Below are positions 10,201 to 20,000 of a stretch of 64,000 nt of DNA, piece after piece. Made by a program: the position numbers and the translations under genes. This stretch comes from Nocardia vinacea NBRC 16497. GTDB taxonomy: Bacteria; Actinomycetota; Actinomycetes; Mycobacteriales; Mycobacteriaceae. The notes beneath the pieces are model-generated. The model did not search any database. It worked only from the letters and a program-made list of their open reading frames with translations, and was not told where the DNA came from. The stretch lies in contig NZ_BAGN01000423.1 in the NCBI RefSeq assembly GCF_000308835.1, positions 17,410 to 81,409 of the forward strand. The letters run 5' to 3'. Every line of letters starts with the position of its first letter. Position 1 is the first letter of the stretch.

Positions 10201-12468
10201 GCGCGCTGCTCGGCTTACGACGACGCCAATGAAGCCCTGTTCGAGAACTTCGATGTATTCCACTACGGCCCCAAGGGTTTCTGGGTGTTCGGCAAGTACA
10301 TCCATCAGGAACCGGGCGTCGCGGCCGCGGATCGGTCGGAGGCCTACATCGGCGTGTTCTCCAATCAGCATCCCACCTGGCTGAGCCTGCAGGAGGACGA
10401 GGTCGACGTCTACAACCAAGCGGTGGACGAGGCGGCCAGGAAGCCGATCGGAGATATCGTGCGCGCGATCGCGCAGGAGAAGGATGCCGAGAAACGCGAG
10501 GCTCTGCTGACGAAGCTGCGCGAACTCATGCGGATCTGGCCCGACCCCTTGCCGCGCGACTACTTCGCCGACCGCGACTGGCACCACGACGGCAAGAACA
10601 TCTGGATCGTCCAGGTGGGCAACAAGACCGAATTCGGCGACTACGAAACGTTCAAACAGCGTGTCAGCAGCGCGCGGGTCCACCTCGACGACTTCAACGA
10701 CATGGAATGCCACTATCACATGCCGATGCCGGATGGCAGCAGCAAGGTCCTCGCGCTGAAATACGAGGAACAGGAATTCCACTACGGCAACGCCCCGCTG
10801 CAGACCGACCTGTATCCACGCTTCGAGAACGACTTCGTACGCGGCCGCCGGGTGGAGTGGGGGCAGCGGTCCTATGTCATCGAGTACCGTGGAAAGTCGC
10901 TGTTGCACAATCTGCACGACTTCGACCACCCTGGTCGCAGTGAAGAGGCTCCAGTGCAGCCCGGGGACGCCGACAAGGTGCTCGGCCTGGTCGTTTTCGT
11001 CCGCACCAAGAACGAGGACATGGACGAGAAGACCCTCGGCACCGCGACGGTCCGGATCGGGTGCACCACGGCCACCGAGAACCAGATCATCGCGGTCGGC
11101 CCGGTCGACGACAACAGCGTCCATGACACCGAATGGATCTTCTTCGACTCCGGACCGGTCGCGGCGGCGCCCGACCTGACCATCGACGTCGAGCATCAGG
11201 CATTCAGTGATGGTGACGACGAGGCCGATTGGAACATGAGCTTCTCACTGCAGGCGCTGATGGGTGATCACACGCTGTGCGACGTCACGCTGAACTGGGA
11301 TTCATCCGATTTCGACGAAGATGTACGCAACACCGGACCGTTGCCATTCGCTATCCACACCGACCGATGGCGGGCGTGGGAACCGGTGCCCGACAGCCAC
11401 GTTCGGGGCACCGTGGTGCTCGGCGTCCAAGGCGAACGCGAGCAGTTCTACTACGACCACAGCGATCTTTTCTACGCGACCCCGAACGAGCCGCTGCGCC
11501 ATCGCCGCCTCGATCCCTGCCTCACCGCCGCGCCGCGCTGGACCGAAATCCCAAGCGAGCATGGTGGACCCGAGTTCACCCCGGCCTGCTCGGTGGGTGC
11601 GGTCTCCCGCCTCCCCGGACATCTGATCGCCGCAGTGCTCGACGAGGGCAAACTGTTCCTCAGTTCCGTCGTCGACAAGGACGGGACGTGGGCCCCGTGG
11701 ACACCGGAAGAGGTCGGATTCGGCGCGGCAGTACCGCTGGCCTCACCAGGGAAGCTGCTCGCCGGTCCCGCACGGGGATCGACCGAGGGCGTCGAACTGG
11801 TCGTCCCCGGCGCCGACGGGCACCTTTACGTCCATTTCGATTGGCGCTCTCGGCATTCCTTCGACCTGCCGCTGGGACAGACGGCGCGGTACTGGCACCG
11901 ACTCGTCGTCGACAAGTTCGCACTTCGCGCGGACGGCGACATCGCCACAACCTTCGACCGGGTCTTCACGCTGGCCACCGACGGCGCGCTGTGGACGACA
12001 CCGATCATCCGTTCCGAACTCATCCCACCGACGCCGTCCTGGACCAAAGTCAGCGACCGGCAGTCGTTTCGTACCTTCACCGTCACCACCGACGGCTTTC
12101 GGACCCGAGTCCTGGCCACCACCGCCGAGGGCGACGTATGGGACTGCACCCTCGACCCCGGACAACAGCCGCGATGGGTACAGCTCAGCCGCCCAGGTGG
12201 TGCCCAGCTACCTGCGCAGGTGAGCGTGGCCTGCGCCGTGCCGGAGACGGGACGGCTCGACATCTTCACCGTCGCCGCTGACGGCACCGTCTTCACCAGC
12301 AGCTGGACCGAGCCGACCCAATGGCAAGCGTGGACCCCGATCATCCAAGGAGAGCAGGGATTTCGTGCCGCGCCGCGCACCCCTTTGCTGCTACACCGGG
12401 TGAAGCGTCAAATGGAATTGCTGGTACGAACCGACGCCGACGACCTGATGCGAACCTGGTGGTCCTGA
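7234..12468 (+). CDS. Giant hypothetical protein with toroid-like region, glycine-rich hydrophobic stretches and C-terminal beta-propeller-like domain
   Basis: The protein has 1744 aa, with an ATG 16 bases after the preceding stop and an AGGGGG element upstream. Residues ~430-760 are alpha-helical with motifs such as YWSENHYIMF and EFNSSGYYREHLWSLLNLVD, resembling the alpha/alpha-toroid regions of large bacterial proteins related to polysaccharide lyases. Two Gly/Ala-rich hydrophobic stretches follow at residues ~785-815 and ~889-920, like glycine zippers that can insert in membranes. Residues ~1120-1270 are strand-rich. The last ~300 residues hold repeated blades of the type 'x-D-G-x-(L/V)-(Y/W)-x-T' with W-x-x-W spacing, as in lectin-like or sialidase-fold propellers. 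There is no signal peptide. Together with its neighbours it could be a lysis-released toxin or adhesin; the function is unknown. Confidence 0.8.
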   Translation: MADENTQLRAELEKRRRWFFETQLRRLNLQTFRGIERETNDPDRQRLLNLISEPISPGSPESVPGHPERRRARVYLDSHEPVWTADEQVRRNAFAGTLIGKNGDWLNFREPHRLIERLATLAATFEEDRFTSAREPSPLGEYRRKPATFVPELPNWVPGQMFDPLKGEEPKDGEDRVTDGRGQAISRAFVAQEKPWLLPELYHPAHRNPEAFAKTEASEWLADLEKFITDFEAELRIVLGDSVTQKFTFADNDFGKAIYRQEINRALRSTTTSDAADRVEAQFLPSVDILDDRRVPVPHYRFGIRVETSGFKLDDIEKFPHSEMAKYWLRVVKHGLREVYANKENSDMGLCHLIRILYLFGTIPAKLASDDALHWRTRPELPPDFEQFFDNRAAEQTFADNPALLSRLQTAKEKLRIILHESAAVPGSAAITFSPIAQEVLRQGIRHYKFWLDEPARAMKSSFFQKVRTDLGYEAESEMEYWSENHYIMFASSEYLAGQLWESDTFDVRDFADGRPDSGARSGKERKERGRARVLRWLNHRLLMGWTEFNSSGYYREHLWSLLNLVDFALDPEVREKATLAADLLLFDVARFMHKGAMGAVGGRSQFSSKMTGRDNALSDAIELLFGTRGLWFDDDSEIGAAMATSTYRIPEVLLEIACNPPKSAVMDRSRVSITFDEAYKYGIWFSQEDDKDKFDSHRAGYAPKLKKYLPFVEKVDADIERTHPGYSRTDDNIVFWWGTSAFLNKQVTRGTLACVDKFDLGQSGVFKQLANVVGTLLPKVKGGAIFGVIGGLVGGVYGVLAGAVLGAILQMDDAEDIADDLSIFLEGSTRTRANILTYRNPDIMLSSIQNFRAGQMNIQSNVNQATINGTLNVFSTSGLVNLDVSPVLAAAAGALGGALVAGPPGAIIGGVAAAVSSESQLTGSKLFRTDHDGVDGLDWWTGYFALPMVVQHGPAAIIAYDFHDIQNDLADCGSHVFFPKVGFDSVDEARCSAYDDANEALFENFDVFHYGPKGFWVFGKYIHQEPGVAAADRSEAYIGVFSNQHPTWLSLQEDEVDVYNQAVDEAARKPIGDIVRAIAQEKDAEKREALLTKLRELMRIWPDPLPRDYFADRDWHHDGKNIWIVQVGNKTEFGDYETFKQRVSSARVHLDDFNDMECHYHMPMPDGSSKVLALKYEEQEFHYGNAPLQTDLYPRFENDFVRGRRVEWGQRSYVIEYRGKSLLHNLHDFDHPGRSEEAPVQPGDADKVLGLVVFVRTKNEDMDEKTLGTATVRIGCTTATENQIIAVGPVDDNSVHDTEWIFFDSGPVAAAPDLTIDVEHQAFSDGDDEADWNMSFSLQALMGDHTLCDVTLNWDSSDFDEDVRNTGPLPFAIHTDRWRAWEPVPDSHVRGTVVLGVQGEREQFYYDHSDLFYATPNEPLRHRRLDPCLTAAPRWTEIPSEHGGPEFTPACSVGAVSRLPGHLIAAVLDEGKLFLSSVVDKDGTWAPWTPEEVGFGAAVPLASPGKLLAGPARGSTEGVELVVPGADGHLYVHFDWRSRHSFDLPLGQTARYWHRLVVDKFALRADGDIATTFDRVFTLATDGALWTTPIIRSELIPPTPSWTKVSDRQSFRTFTVTTDGFRTRVLATTAEGDVWDCTLDPGQQPRWVQLSRPGGAQLPAQVSVACAVPETGRLDIFTVAADGTVFTSSWTEPTQWQAWTPIIQGEQGFRAAPRTPLLLHRVKRQMELLVRTDADDLMRTWWS

Positions 12469-12534
12469 GAGTCACCACGCCCGCCATCCTCACCCGGACA
12501 GGCCCAAAAACGAGGGAATTGACCGGTGATCGGG

Positions 12535-14817
12535 TCAGGGACAGGCGCGCCTGGTCGGCAGCGTCAGCGGTGTTTCCGGGCGGACGGTCGCCGGGCCGCC
12601 GGGCGTATCGACGGTGACCGGACCACCCGAAGTGACGTCGACGGTCGTGCCTTCCGGTCGGATGCGCAAGGTCAACCTGCTATCGCGTACCGCGAGGCCG
12701 CGCACCGTGATCCCCTCGGGAAACCCGCTGGGCAGCATCGGGTCCAGCCGGGGACCCGTCTCGGCCCACCGCAGCCCGCTCGGTCCGTACAGCAAACCTT
12801 GTAGGAATCCGCCCGCACCCGTGACGAAGATCCACGCCGGCTGGCCGACCGTGTTCTCACCCGACCGTTCGCCACGCGCCTCGGACTGGAACCCATACGG
12901 CGGTCGGACATACGGCTGCACCGATTGATCCAGGAACTGCTGAGTGCGGCAGGGATCATACTGCGCGCTGAGGATCGCGCCGACGCTGTTGCTCATATTG
13001 GGGCCATCGGGATCGGTGCGGTCGAAGTAGTATGCCAGCGTCGCCTCGGGCGAATAGCCCGGTGCCGCATAGGAGTACGGGTAGCTGATCAGCACCGTGT
13101 CGGCCTGCTTGATCTTCGCCCCTTGGTACCCGAGATACTCGGCGGGCACCCCTGGCACGATGTCCGGCGGCATTGCCATATGGGCGGCGATATCGGCCCA
13201 CCGCGGGTTCAGCGGCAGTCCGGCCAGCTGGGCGGCCGACATCGCGGTGCGCATCGTCGCCATCACTCCGGTATTGGTGAGTGCGTTGTCCACGGAAACC
13301 GAAACGTATTCGTCGGCGCCCGCCGCGGGCGCGTAGTGGTAGCGACCGTCGGGCAGCTTCGGGCCGACCCGGGCAGCCTGGTAGTTCGCGATAGCCGTGA
13401 TCACCGGCGCGCCGCTGTCACGCAGCCATTGCTCGTCGCCGGTGGCCGAATAGTACTGCCATTGCGCGAGCGCGATCTCGTTCCCCAAATGTTCCTGGAC
13501 CAGTCCGCACACCCACGGCGACGCGCACCGCTGTGTCGGTCCGTCGTTCCAGGGAAATAGTGCGCCGGTCAGCCCGTAGGCGCGCGCGTTCGCCTCGGCT
13601 TGCGGTAGCGCCGCGACGCGGAAATCCACCACGGTGCGGGCCAATTCGGGATAGAGCGCGAGCAGGGTGGGGAAGATCCAAGCCTCGGCGTCCCAGTAGG
13701 TCAGGCCGCCATAGTCGTCGGAGGACAACCCCGCGGGCTGCACGGACCACCGCTGTCCGGCCCGGACGCTGGACAGCACCGAATACAGTGCGGGCCGGAT
13801 CCAGTCCCGATAGTCGTCGCGGCCGGGGATCTCGATGGCGGGCTGCCACAAGCGATCCCACTCTGCTGCGTGTTCGGCGTGGGCGGCGGCGAAACCACGC
13901 GCCGCGCTGAATTCGGAGACGTCGGTGGCAATCGCGCGCGGGTCCGCGCCGTCCGCGCCGGAGGCGATTCCCACGTACTTGGTGACCGTGTAACTGCAGC
14001 CCGCCACGACGGTGCCGTCGAATCGTGTTCCAGCCGTCGCCCCGTTCGCAGGTAGCGCGGCGCCAGCCAGCTCATCCGGCGTGGTGACCGTGGATACAAG
14101 GAAGGCGGTGTGGTCGGTGCCGTCGGCGCGCACGCCGACCGTGGTCTGCCCCCGGTTCGGATCGGAGGCCGCCGTCGTCGGGGTGACCCGCCGCGCGGCG
14201 GCCCCATCGATCAGGTCGGTGACCGTGAGCGGCCCCGAGAAGTGCGGAACGACAGTGAGCTGCTGGACCGCGAGGTTCTGCTGCGCCCGTGACACGAAGG
14301 TCCGGTAGGTCAGATCCAGCCGGTGTTCCGCGTCGGGTGTCCAGGTGGCTTCGGTGGTGACGGTGGCATCGCGATAGTTCAGGCGCTGCCGGTAGTGCGT
14401 GAGCGTGGCCGGGTCGACGTCGGCCCGGTAGGTTCGGCCCGCGACGTCGACGGTTAGGCCCGACCACGCGGGGAGCGCAGCGATCGCCTCTGTGTTGTTC
14501 CACGACATGGACTTCATGGCATAGAAGCCCGCGAGATACGTTCCGGTGTAGCGCGGTTCCACTAAGGGGAACGAGGTGCGCACCGAGGCGCCGTAGTCCT
14601 GATATCCGCCGCCGCTCGGTGGGATCATCGCGCCGATGCGCCCGTTGCCGAGGTACGGGGCAGCGCGGAAGTTCTCGGGTTCGAACGTCTCGGAGACCGC
14701 CGACCAGTCGTCTCGGACCGTCTGCCCGCCCTGCGCGGCCGCTACCCCGGACAGTCCGGGCAGCGGCACAAACGCACAGGTCAATAGCATCGCACCGATA
14801 CTCGACACGAGTCGCAT
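12535..14817 (-). CDS. Secreted GH65-like glycoside hydrolase (acid trehalase type)
   Basis: The start at 14817 gives a classical signal peptide (MRLVSSIGAMLL..., cleavage after an AAAQ-like site) and 760 aa; a GTG 20 codons upstream would bury it. The mature protein has a beta-sandwich N-terminal domain, an (alpha/alpha)6 barrel and a C-terminal beta-domain, the GH65 order. Conserved elements include the start motif 'YLGNGRIG', LTYWDAEAWIFPTLL, and EHLGNEIALAQWQYY, which carries the expected general-acid Glu near residue 440. GH65 members hydrolyse or phosphorolyse alpha-glucosides such as trehalose or kojibiose. Fungal acid trehalase and collagen glucosylgalactosylhydroxylysine glucosidase are close types. 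The exact substrate cannot be read from sequence. No transporter or regulator is adjacent. Confidence 0.85.
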   Translation of the reverse strand: MRLVSSIGAMLLTCAFVPLPGLSGVAAAQGGQTVRDDWSAVSETFEPENFRAAPYLGNGRIGAMIPPSGGGYQDYGASVRTSFPLVEPRYTGTYLAGFYAMKSMSWNNTEAIAALPAWSGLTVDVAGRTYRADVDPATLTHYRQRLNYRDATVTTEATWTPDAEHRLDLTYRTFVSRAQQNLAVQQLTVVPHFSGPLTVTDLIDGAAARRVTPTTAASDPNRGQTTVGVRADGTDHTAFLVSTVTTPDELAGAALPANGATAGTRFDGTVVAGCSYTVTKYVGIASGADGADPRAIATDVSEFSAARGFAAAHAEHAAEWDRLWQPAIEIPGRDDYRDWIRPALYSVLSSVRAGQRWSVQPAGLSSDDYGGLTYWDAEAWIFPTLLALYPELARTVVDFRVAALPQAEANARAYGLTGALFPWNDGPTQRCASPWVCGLVQEHLGNEIALAQWQYYSATGDEQWLRDSGAPVITAIANYQAARVGPKLPDGRYHYAPAAGADEYVSVSVDNALTNTGVMATMRTAMSAAQLAGLPLNPRWADIAAHMAMPPDIVPGVPAEYLGYQGAKIKQADTVLISYPYSYAAPGYSPEATLAYYFDRTDPDGPNMSNSVGAILSAQYDPCRTQQFLDQSVQPYVRPPYGFQSEARGERSGENTVGQPAWIFVTGAGGFLQGLLYGPSGLRWAETGPRLDPMLPSGFPEGITVRGLAVRDSRLTLRIRPEGTTVDVTSGGPVTVDTPGGPATVRPETPLTLPTRRACP

Positions 14818-14964
14818 CGAGCCGACAGTAGCAGCGGCCGCGCCGAGCCGATCGGAGCGACACGGCGGCCGCACCACGCCCCTGTTATTCGGGTATGGCG
14901 CGGCGCAGCAGCTGTCCGATGTGCTCGTGATCGCCGCGGCATCGTCTGAACCGCTTCGATCTTT

Positions 14965-16008
14965 TCAGAGTGTGCCCTCACGTGCTGCTCGCCACAGGTC
15001 GACCGCACCGTCGTCGTCGAGCAGCGCGTCGATCTCGGCCAGCTCGTCCGCGCTGAGATCGAGATTGTCCAGCGTGGCGACGTTCTGCTCGAGCTGTTGG
15101 GTCGAGGACGCGCCGATCACCAGCGAAGTCACGCGCGGGTCGCGCAGCGCCCACGCCAGCGCCAACTGCGCCAGCGTCTGTCCGCGGCGGGCGGCGAGCG
15201 CGCCGAGCTTGCGCAGCCGATCGATCATCTCGGCGGTCAGCAACTCGGTCTGGAACGACTTTCCCTGCGTGGCCCGCGATCCCGCCGGCACGCCGTCGAG
15301 ATACTTCGATGTGAGCAGACCCTGCGCGAGTGCGGTGAACCCGATGACCCCGAACCCTTCCTCGGCGGCGGTGTCGAGCAGGCCTTCGGTCTCGATCCAG
15401 CGGTTGAGCATCGAGTACGACGGCTGATGGATGAGCAGCGGCGTGCCCAGTTCCCGCAGCATCCGCGCGATACTTGCGGAGTTCTCGGCGGTGTACGACG
15501 AGATCCCCACATACAGTGCCTTCCCCTGCCGTACCGCGGTATCCAGCGCCGCCGCGGTCTCCTCCAGCGGAGTTGTCGGGTCGAAACGGTGCGAGTAGAA
15601 GATGTCGACGTAGTCCAGGCCCAGCCGGCTCAGCGACTGATCGAGCGAGGCCAGCACGTACTTCCGTGAACCGCCACCCTGCCCATACGGTCCCGGCCAC
15701 ATGTCCCACCCGGCCTTGGTGGAGATGATCAATTCGTCGCGGTAGGCGGCGAGCTCCTCACGCAACAAGCGCCCGGCGTTGATCTCGGCCGACCCATACG
15801 GTGGACCGTAGTTATTGGCCAGGTCGAAGTGCGTGATTCCGAGATCGAAAGCGCGCAAAGCGATCTCACGCTGGACGGAGTACGGGCGATCGTCACCGAA
15901 GTTGTGCCAGAAGCCGAGCGAGAGCAGCGGCAGATCGAGGCCTGACCTGCCGCTGCGGCGATAGCGCATCCTGCCGTCGTAGCGGGCCGGCTCTGCGACA
16001 TATGTCAT
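14965..16008 (-). CDS. Aldo/keto reductase, YghZ (L-glyceraldehyde-3-phosphate reductase) type
   Basis: The protein has 347 aa. The start at 16008 is chosen because GGGAGGAG lies six bases before this ATG; an upstream in-frame start lacks one. It is a complete AKR barrel with the catalytic tetrad in place: Asp and Tyr in FDLANNYGPPYGSAE, Lys in ISTKAG, His in YSHRFDP. The HRFDP-T-T-P-L-E-E-T stretch and the GYD/WPGPYG segment are typical of the YghZ/AKR14 group, which reduces L-glyceraldehyde 3-phosphate and other aldehydes with NADPH. The C-terminal SSTQQLEQN matches the coenzyme-binding loop. It is monocistronic. Confidence 0.93.
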   Translation of the reverse strand: MTYVAEPARYDGRMRYRRSGRSGLDLPLLSLGFWHNFGDDRPYSVQREIALRAFDLGITHFDLANNYGPPYGSAEINAGRLLREELAAYRDELIISTKAGWDMWPGPYGQGGGSRKYVLASLDQSLSRLGLDYVDIFYSHRFDPTTPLEETAAALDTAVRQGKALYVGISSYTAENSASIARMLRELGTPLLIHQPSYSMLNRWIETEGLLDTAAEEGFGVIGFTALAQGLLTSKYLDGVPAGSRATQGKSFQTELLTAEMIDRLRKLGALAARRGQTLAQLALAWALRDPRVTSLVIGASSTQQLEQNVATLDNLDLSADELAEIDALLDDDGAVDLWRAAREGTL

Positions 16009-16246
16009 CGGTACTCCTCCCGGGACGCGTGGCCGTCCCGATCTGTTCGAACTTCGAGCTAGGTTGCCAAAAGTACCTAGTCTGAACGGCGACATTCGGT
16101 GGATGTATCAACCTTTTGCTCACCAAATGGGCTGAATCGGTGGCTGATCAGTAGGTCGCTGCCATGCGTCGAAGACCGGCGCCTCGGTGGCGCGCCCGGT
16201 GTCTCCGGGTAGCGCCAGGAAGTCTCGGGAGGACTCAGCAGACCCG

Positions 16247-17020
16247 TCATCGGCCCAGGAACCCGGACCACGGCGTGGCTCTCGGCGGCTCGTCCGGCGG
16301 TGGCGTCGAGCGCGAGAACGCTTCGGGTATCCGGAACCCGCTTTCGGCGACCTCGGCGCGCAGGAGCGCGAGATGCTCCCTGCTTCTCGTCCATATCTCG
16401 CCGACGCCCAGCGCGATCGCCGCACGCATCCTGCCGGAACCGGCTACGCCCCATACAACCAGACGCATGCCTGCCGCGTCGGCTTGCCGCACAAACCCCT
16501 CGGACAGCAGTGGGTACGGGACCGCGAGACCGGTAGCCCCCACGCGGCGCACCTCGTCGATGATGGCATCGATGTCACTGGCACCCGGCCGCACCGCGCG
16601 AGCCACCCACCCGGCGGCGCCATGCATCCCTCTCGTGGCCACCGTCAGCGAGTTGATCATCGCCACGCGCCGACAATCCGGTGCCAGCTCCGTGGCCGTT
16701 GCCAATACTCGCAGGTCGACCGCGTGCAGCTCTCCTCGCACGCCGTGCCGCTCCAGCGTGCCCGCAATCGCTTCCACCTGCGCACGGATCTCCGAGTCGG
16801 ACCAGGCGGGCCCTGCGGGCACCGCCACCGACAGCACCGCATCCGCGAATGCCGCCGACCGGCATACGGCGTCGAGGGCAGCCACGTCGGCGGCGGCCCG
16901 GCCCACCTCCACGACGACCGCGTTCACTCCCAGCGCGAGCGCGTCGAGCAACGCCCGCCCGTCATCCGCCAGCCCGCCTTCCCCGAGATGTACTGCGATC
17001 CTGGTCCCCATACGCGCCGC
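16247..17020 (-). other. Domain: GDPD-like TIM barrel at the C-terminus of the giant protein
   Basis: Residues ~9600-9856. Segments such as GVNAVVVEVGRAAADVAALD and RQADAAGMRLVVWGV...GVGEIWTR match the order of glycerophosphodiester phosphodiesterase barrels ('GvdgiiTd' end). The usual His-Asp catalytic residues are not obvious, so it may be inactive. The protein ends in ATPWSGFLGR. Confidence 0.55.
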
Positions 17021-20000
17021 ATCGGAAGCTGCCGCTGTGCCGGGCTCAGCCGGACGCGTTCGCCGTCTACCGAGCGGATCGGTCGCTGCTTCCCCAGCGG
17101 GTTCGTCGAGTGCCGCGTCCAATTGCGGCGCACGGCGATCGCGCGCGGCATCGACCACCGCTGCGCGAATGCGTTGCATCGCTCTCGGGTTGTCGACAGT
17201 AGGCCGATGCTGTTCCGTGGGCACTTCGGCACCCCGGCCGACAAGACACCACGCGGCGTACCGCAACGATTCCGTGGGCTGCGCGGCACCCACCAATGAA
17301 TACTGCAGGTACTCGCCATGCCCGTCGAAGGGAGCCAGCGAGTGCGGAAAACCGCGTTCGGCACGCACTCGCGTCGCATTGATGTCGGTTGCCGGATCGG
17401 TCCCGAGCCCCAGCGGCCCGTCACCGAGCAACCGGCCACGCGCACCCGGTGAATCGCCGCCCAAACCGGTCACCGGATCGTCGGATTGCGCCAGCACCCA
17501 GGTGTACCGGCAACTGGCATCGCTCGCGCTGTCATAGCGGCGGCCGCGCCCCGGCGATCCCGCGATCGCGCGGTTGACGAACACGCCATCCAGTCGCCCA
17601 CCCACGGTCGCGTCGGACACGACCGGGGTTCCGTAGCTGTAACCGAGCACGGAAAATCTCGCATTGCTCACCGTGTGCAAGGCCAGAACATCACGCGCGA
17701 ACAGCCTCCCACCGGCCTCGGCGAGCTCGGGCCTGGCAGCCCACGCTTCCTTGTTCTTGGCGGGCGCTTCATAGCCGATCCAGCACACCACCGCGACCTT
17801 GGTGGAACGATTCGCCCGCACCAGCTCCTCGTACAGATTCCGCGCACTCGCCAGCCTGGCCGGTGCCGACTGCAGGCGCGTGTTGACGCCGTCCACGTAC
17901 CAGACCACGTGTTCGGCGTCGTCGAGTCGGCAGTTGCCGATGACGAAAGTGCCGGATCCGTTGCCGCCGAACGCCTCCGGGTCCAACGCCACCGTTGAGA
18001 CGATCGGCGCAGGGATGTCGCGGTGCACCGTGACCGAGCGTGTGAGTGCCTCGTCGACGGCGTAGAGGTTTCTGAAGATCTGGCGCTCCACCCGGCTGGC
18101 TTTCCTGCTGCCTTTCGCGTGGATAGCGGAGGAAGTGGCATATCGCCAATAGTCGTTCGCGTAGTTCGCCACTTCGGACGGAATGCCCGGGGCGTTGCCC
18201 ACACTTTCAGGGTGCCGGGCCACGACTGCGCGCTGCTCGTCGCTGTGCAGTGAGTTCCACCACCGTTTGTTCTCGACGGCAAGCCGGCCGGCTCTGGTGA
18301 AATCGTCCGGCAGACCTCGATGCAGTAGGACATCGGGCCCCAGACCGCCGCCGCCGCGCTTCTCGATCGCGCTTCGGGCGAGCGAACCGTCGCCACCGGT
18401 CTCGACCAAGGTGGGCACACCAGTGTTCGGATCGCGCGGCAGGATATCAATATAGGCGGACTCGATCTGCTCATCGGCGGTGCGTTCGATGCAGTCGGTG
18501 AAGCGCACCCACGCATCCTGCGCGTCATCATGCCGCGCGACCCGGTCCGGGCGGCCGGCCAGAATGTGGCTCATATTGTCCAGCGACTCCGTGGGCGCCT
18601 TGGTGCGATCGTCGACATACAGGAGGAATTCGTCATCGATCGGTTTGCCCGCCTCGAACGGCTCCTTCTCGTATCGCTGCGCCATGTCGCGCATATCCTT
18701 CAGGACGGAACTGGTATATCCCGCGTCGCCGGTCGGAAACCTGCACGCGAATTGCACGCCTGGCAAATCCATTGCTCTTGCCGGGCTACTCGACAGCGAT
18801 GCGATCCCGTAGTACACGTCGGTGGACGATGCGATCTCCGCCAGTGCGTCACGCATGGTCGCGAGATTCGACTCGCCACAGACCACCACCGTGTCGACCG
18901 TATGAGCGGCCGACTCGTGTAGGAGTGCCTTCTTCGCAGTGCGACCGCCGTTACCGTGCACAACCAGTTGGCGTTCCGGCCGAACCGCCGTTTGGGGCGC
19001 TGCGGCAGTGTGCATGTCGGCGTCCAGCGCCACCATATCCCCGGCCAACCGGTGACCATCGGTCCCGGACCACACCACGATCCTGACGGGGCGATCCGGG
19101 TTTTCCCGTACGGCCGCCTCATAGTGGTTGCACGCCAACTGCATTCGCTGATCCAGGCGGCGCAGGTCGCCGGCGGTGCCGTCCACGTGCCACGCCTCCG
19201 CCAGGGGATCTCCGGTGCCGAACGAGATCATGATCGAGCCGGCGCCCGGCCGGTCTGCGTCGAACTGCTCGAGCAACACGGTCGGTGCCGGTACTCCGGG
19301 AGTCTCGACCGTCGCGGCCCGCTGGCGCGCCCGGATCAGCAAGTCCTCGACATTCAGCAGATACTCCCGCAGCGCCCGTTCCGGCGCGGTTAGCCGGCTC
19401 GTCGCCGCGGTGTCGTCGAGCGCGGCCTTCGATTTCGCTAACGCCCACCGATTGGCCTGGTCGCGTACATTTCTCGGGAATCCGCCCGCTTTGCCGACAA
19501 TTTCCGGCCACACCCGCACCAGCGCACGCAGCTCGTCCACGCTCAGACGCCGCGCGAGCCGCGCGTTCTCGGCTGCGTGCTCTGCACGTCCCTGGACGGC
19601 AACCGCGCGGTTCGCGGCCGGCCGCCGCCGCCACCGATACACCAGATCCTCCGGGCTCGCCCCGAACCCCCACTGCTCACGCAACACCCGCTCGGCCCGC
19701 ATACGCAGGTCAGCATCGGGCGGCGTGTAGGTGGGCAGCCCGGCGCGCGCATCGACCGGCCCGATGAGCTCGATGTGACCATCCGCTCCGGCACGCTCCG
19801 GCTCCTGCACCCGCATCGGATCGGCCGGCTCGTCACCGCCACCGGGTCGGCTGCCGATGTATCCGTCGGGTCCGACGTTTCCTCGCCCGTCGGGCGGAAA
19901 CGGCTCGCCACTATCCGGAGCCGGCCGCTCCGTCGATTGCGCCGATCCGTCGGATGTGAGCAGGCGGGGGCCGTCCGGCCGGATGTGCGATTTCCTGGAG

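Noticed and set aside
12469..12534. Weak hairpin (TGACC...GGTCA) between convergent genes as terminator
   Set aside because: Only five base pairs, partly inside the end of the GH65 gene, and no U-tract; not enough to call.
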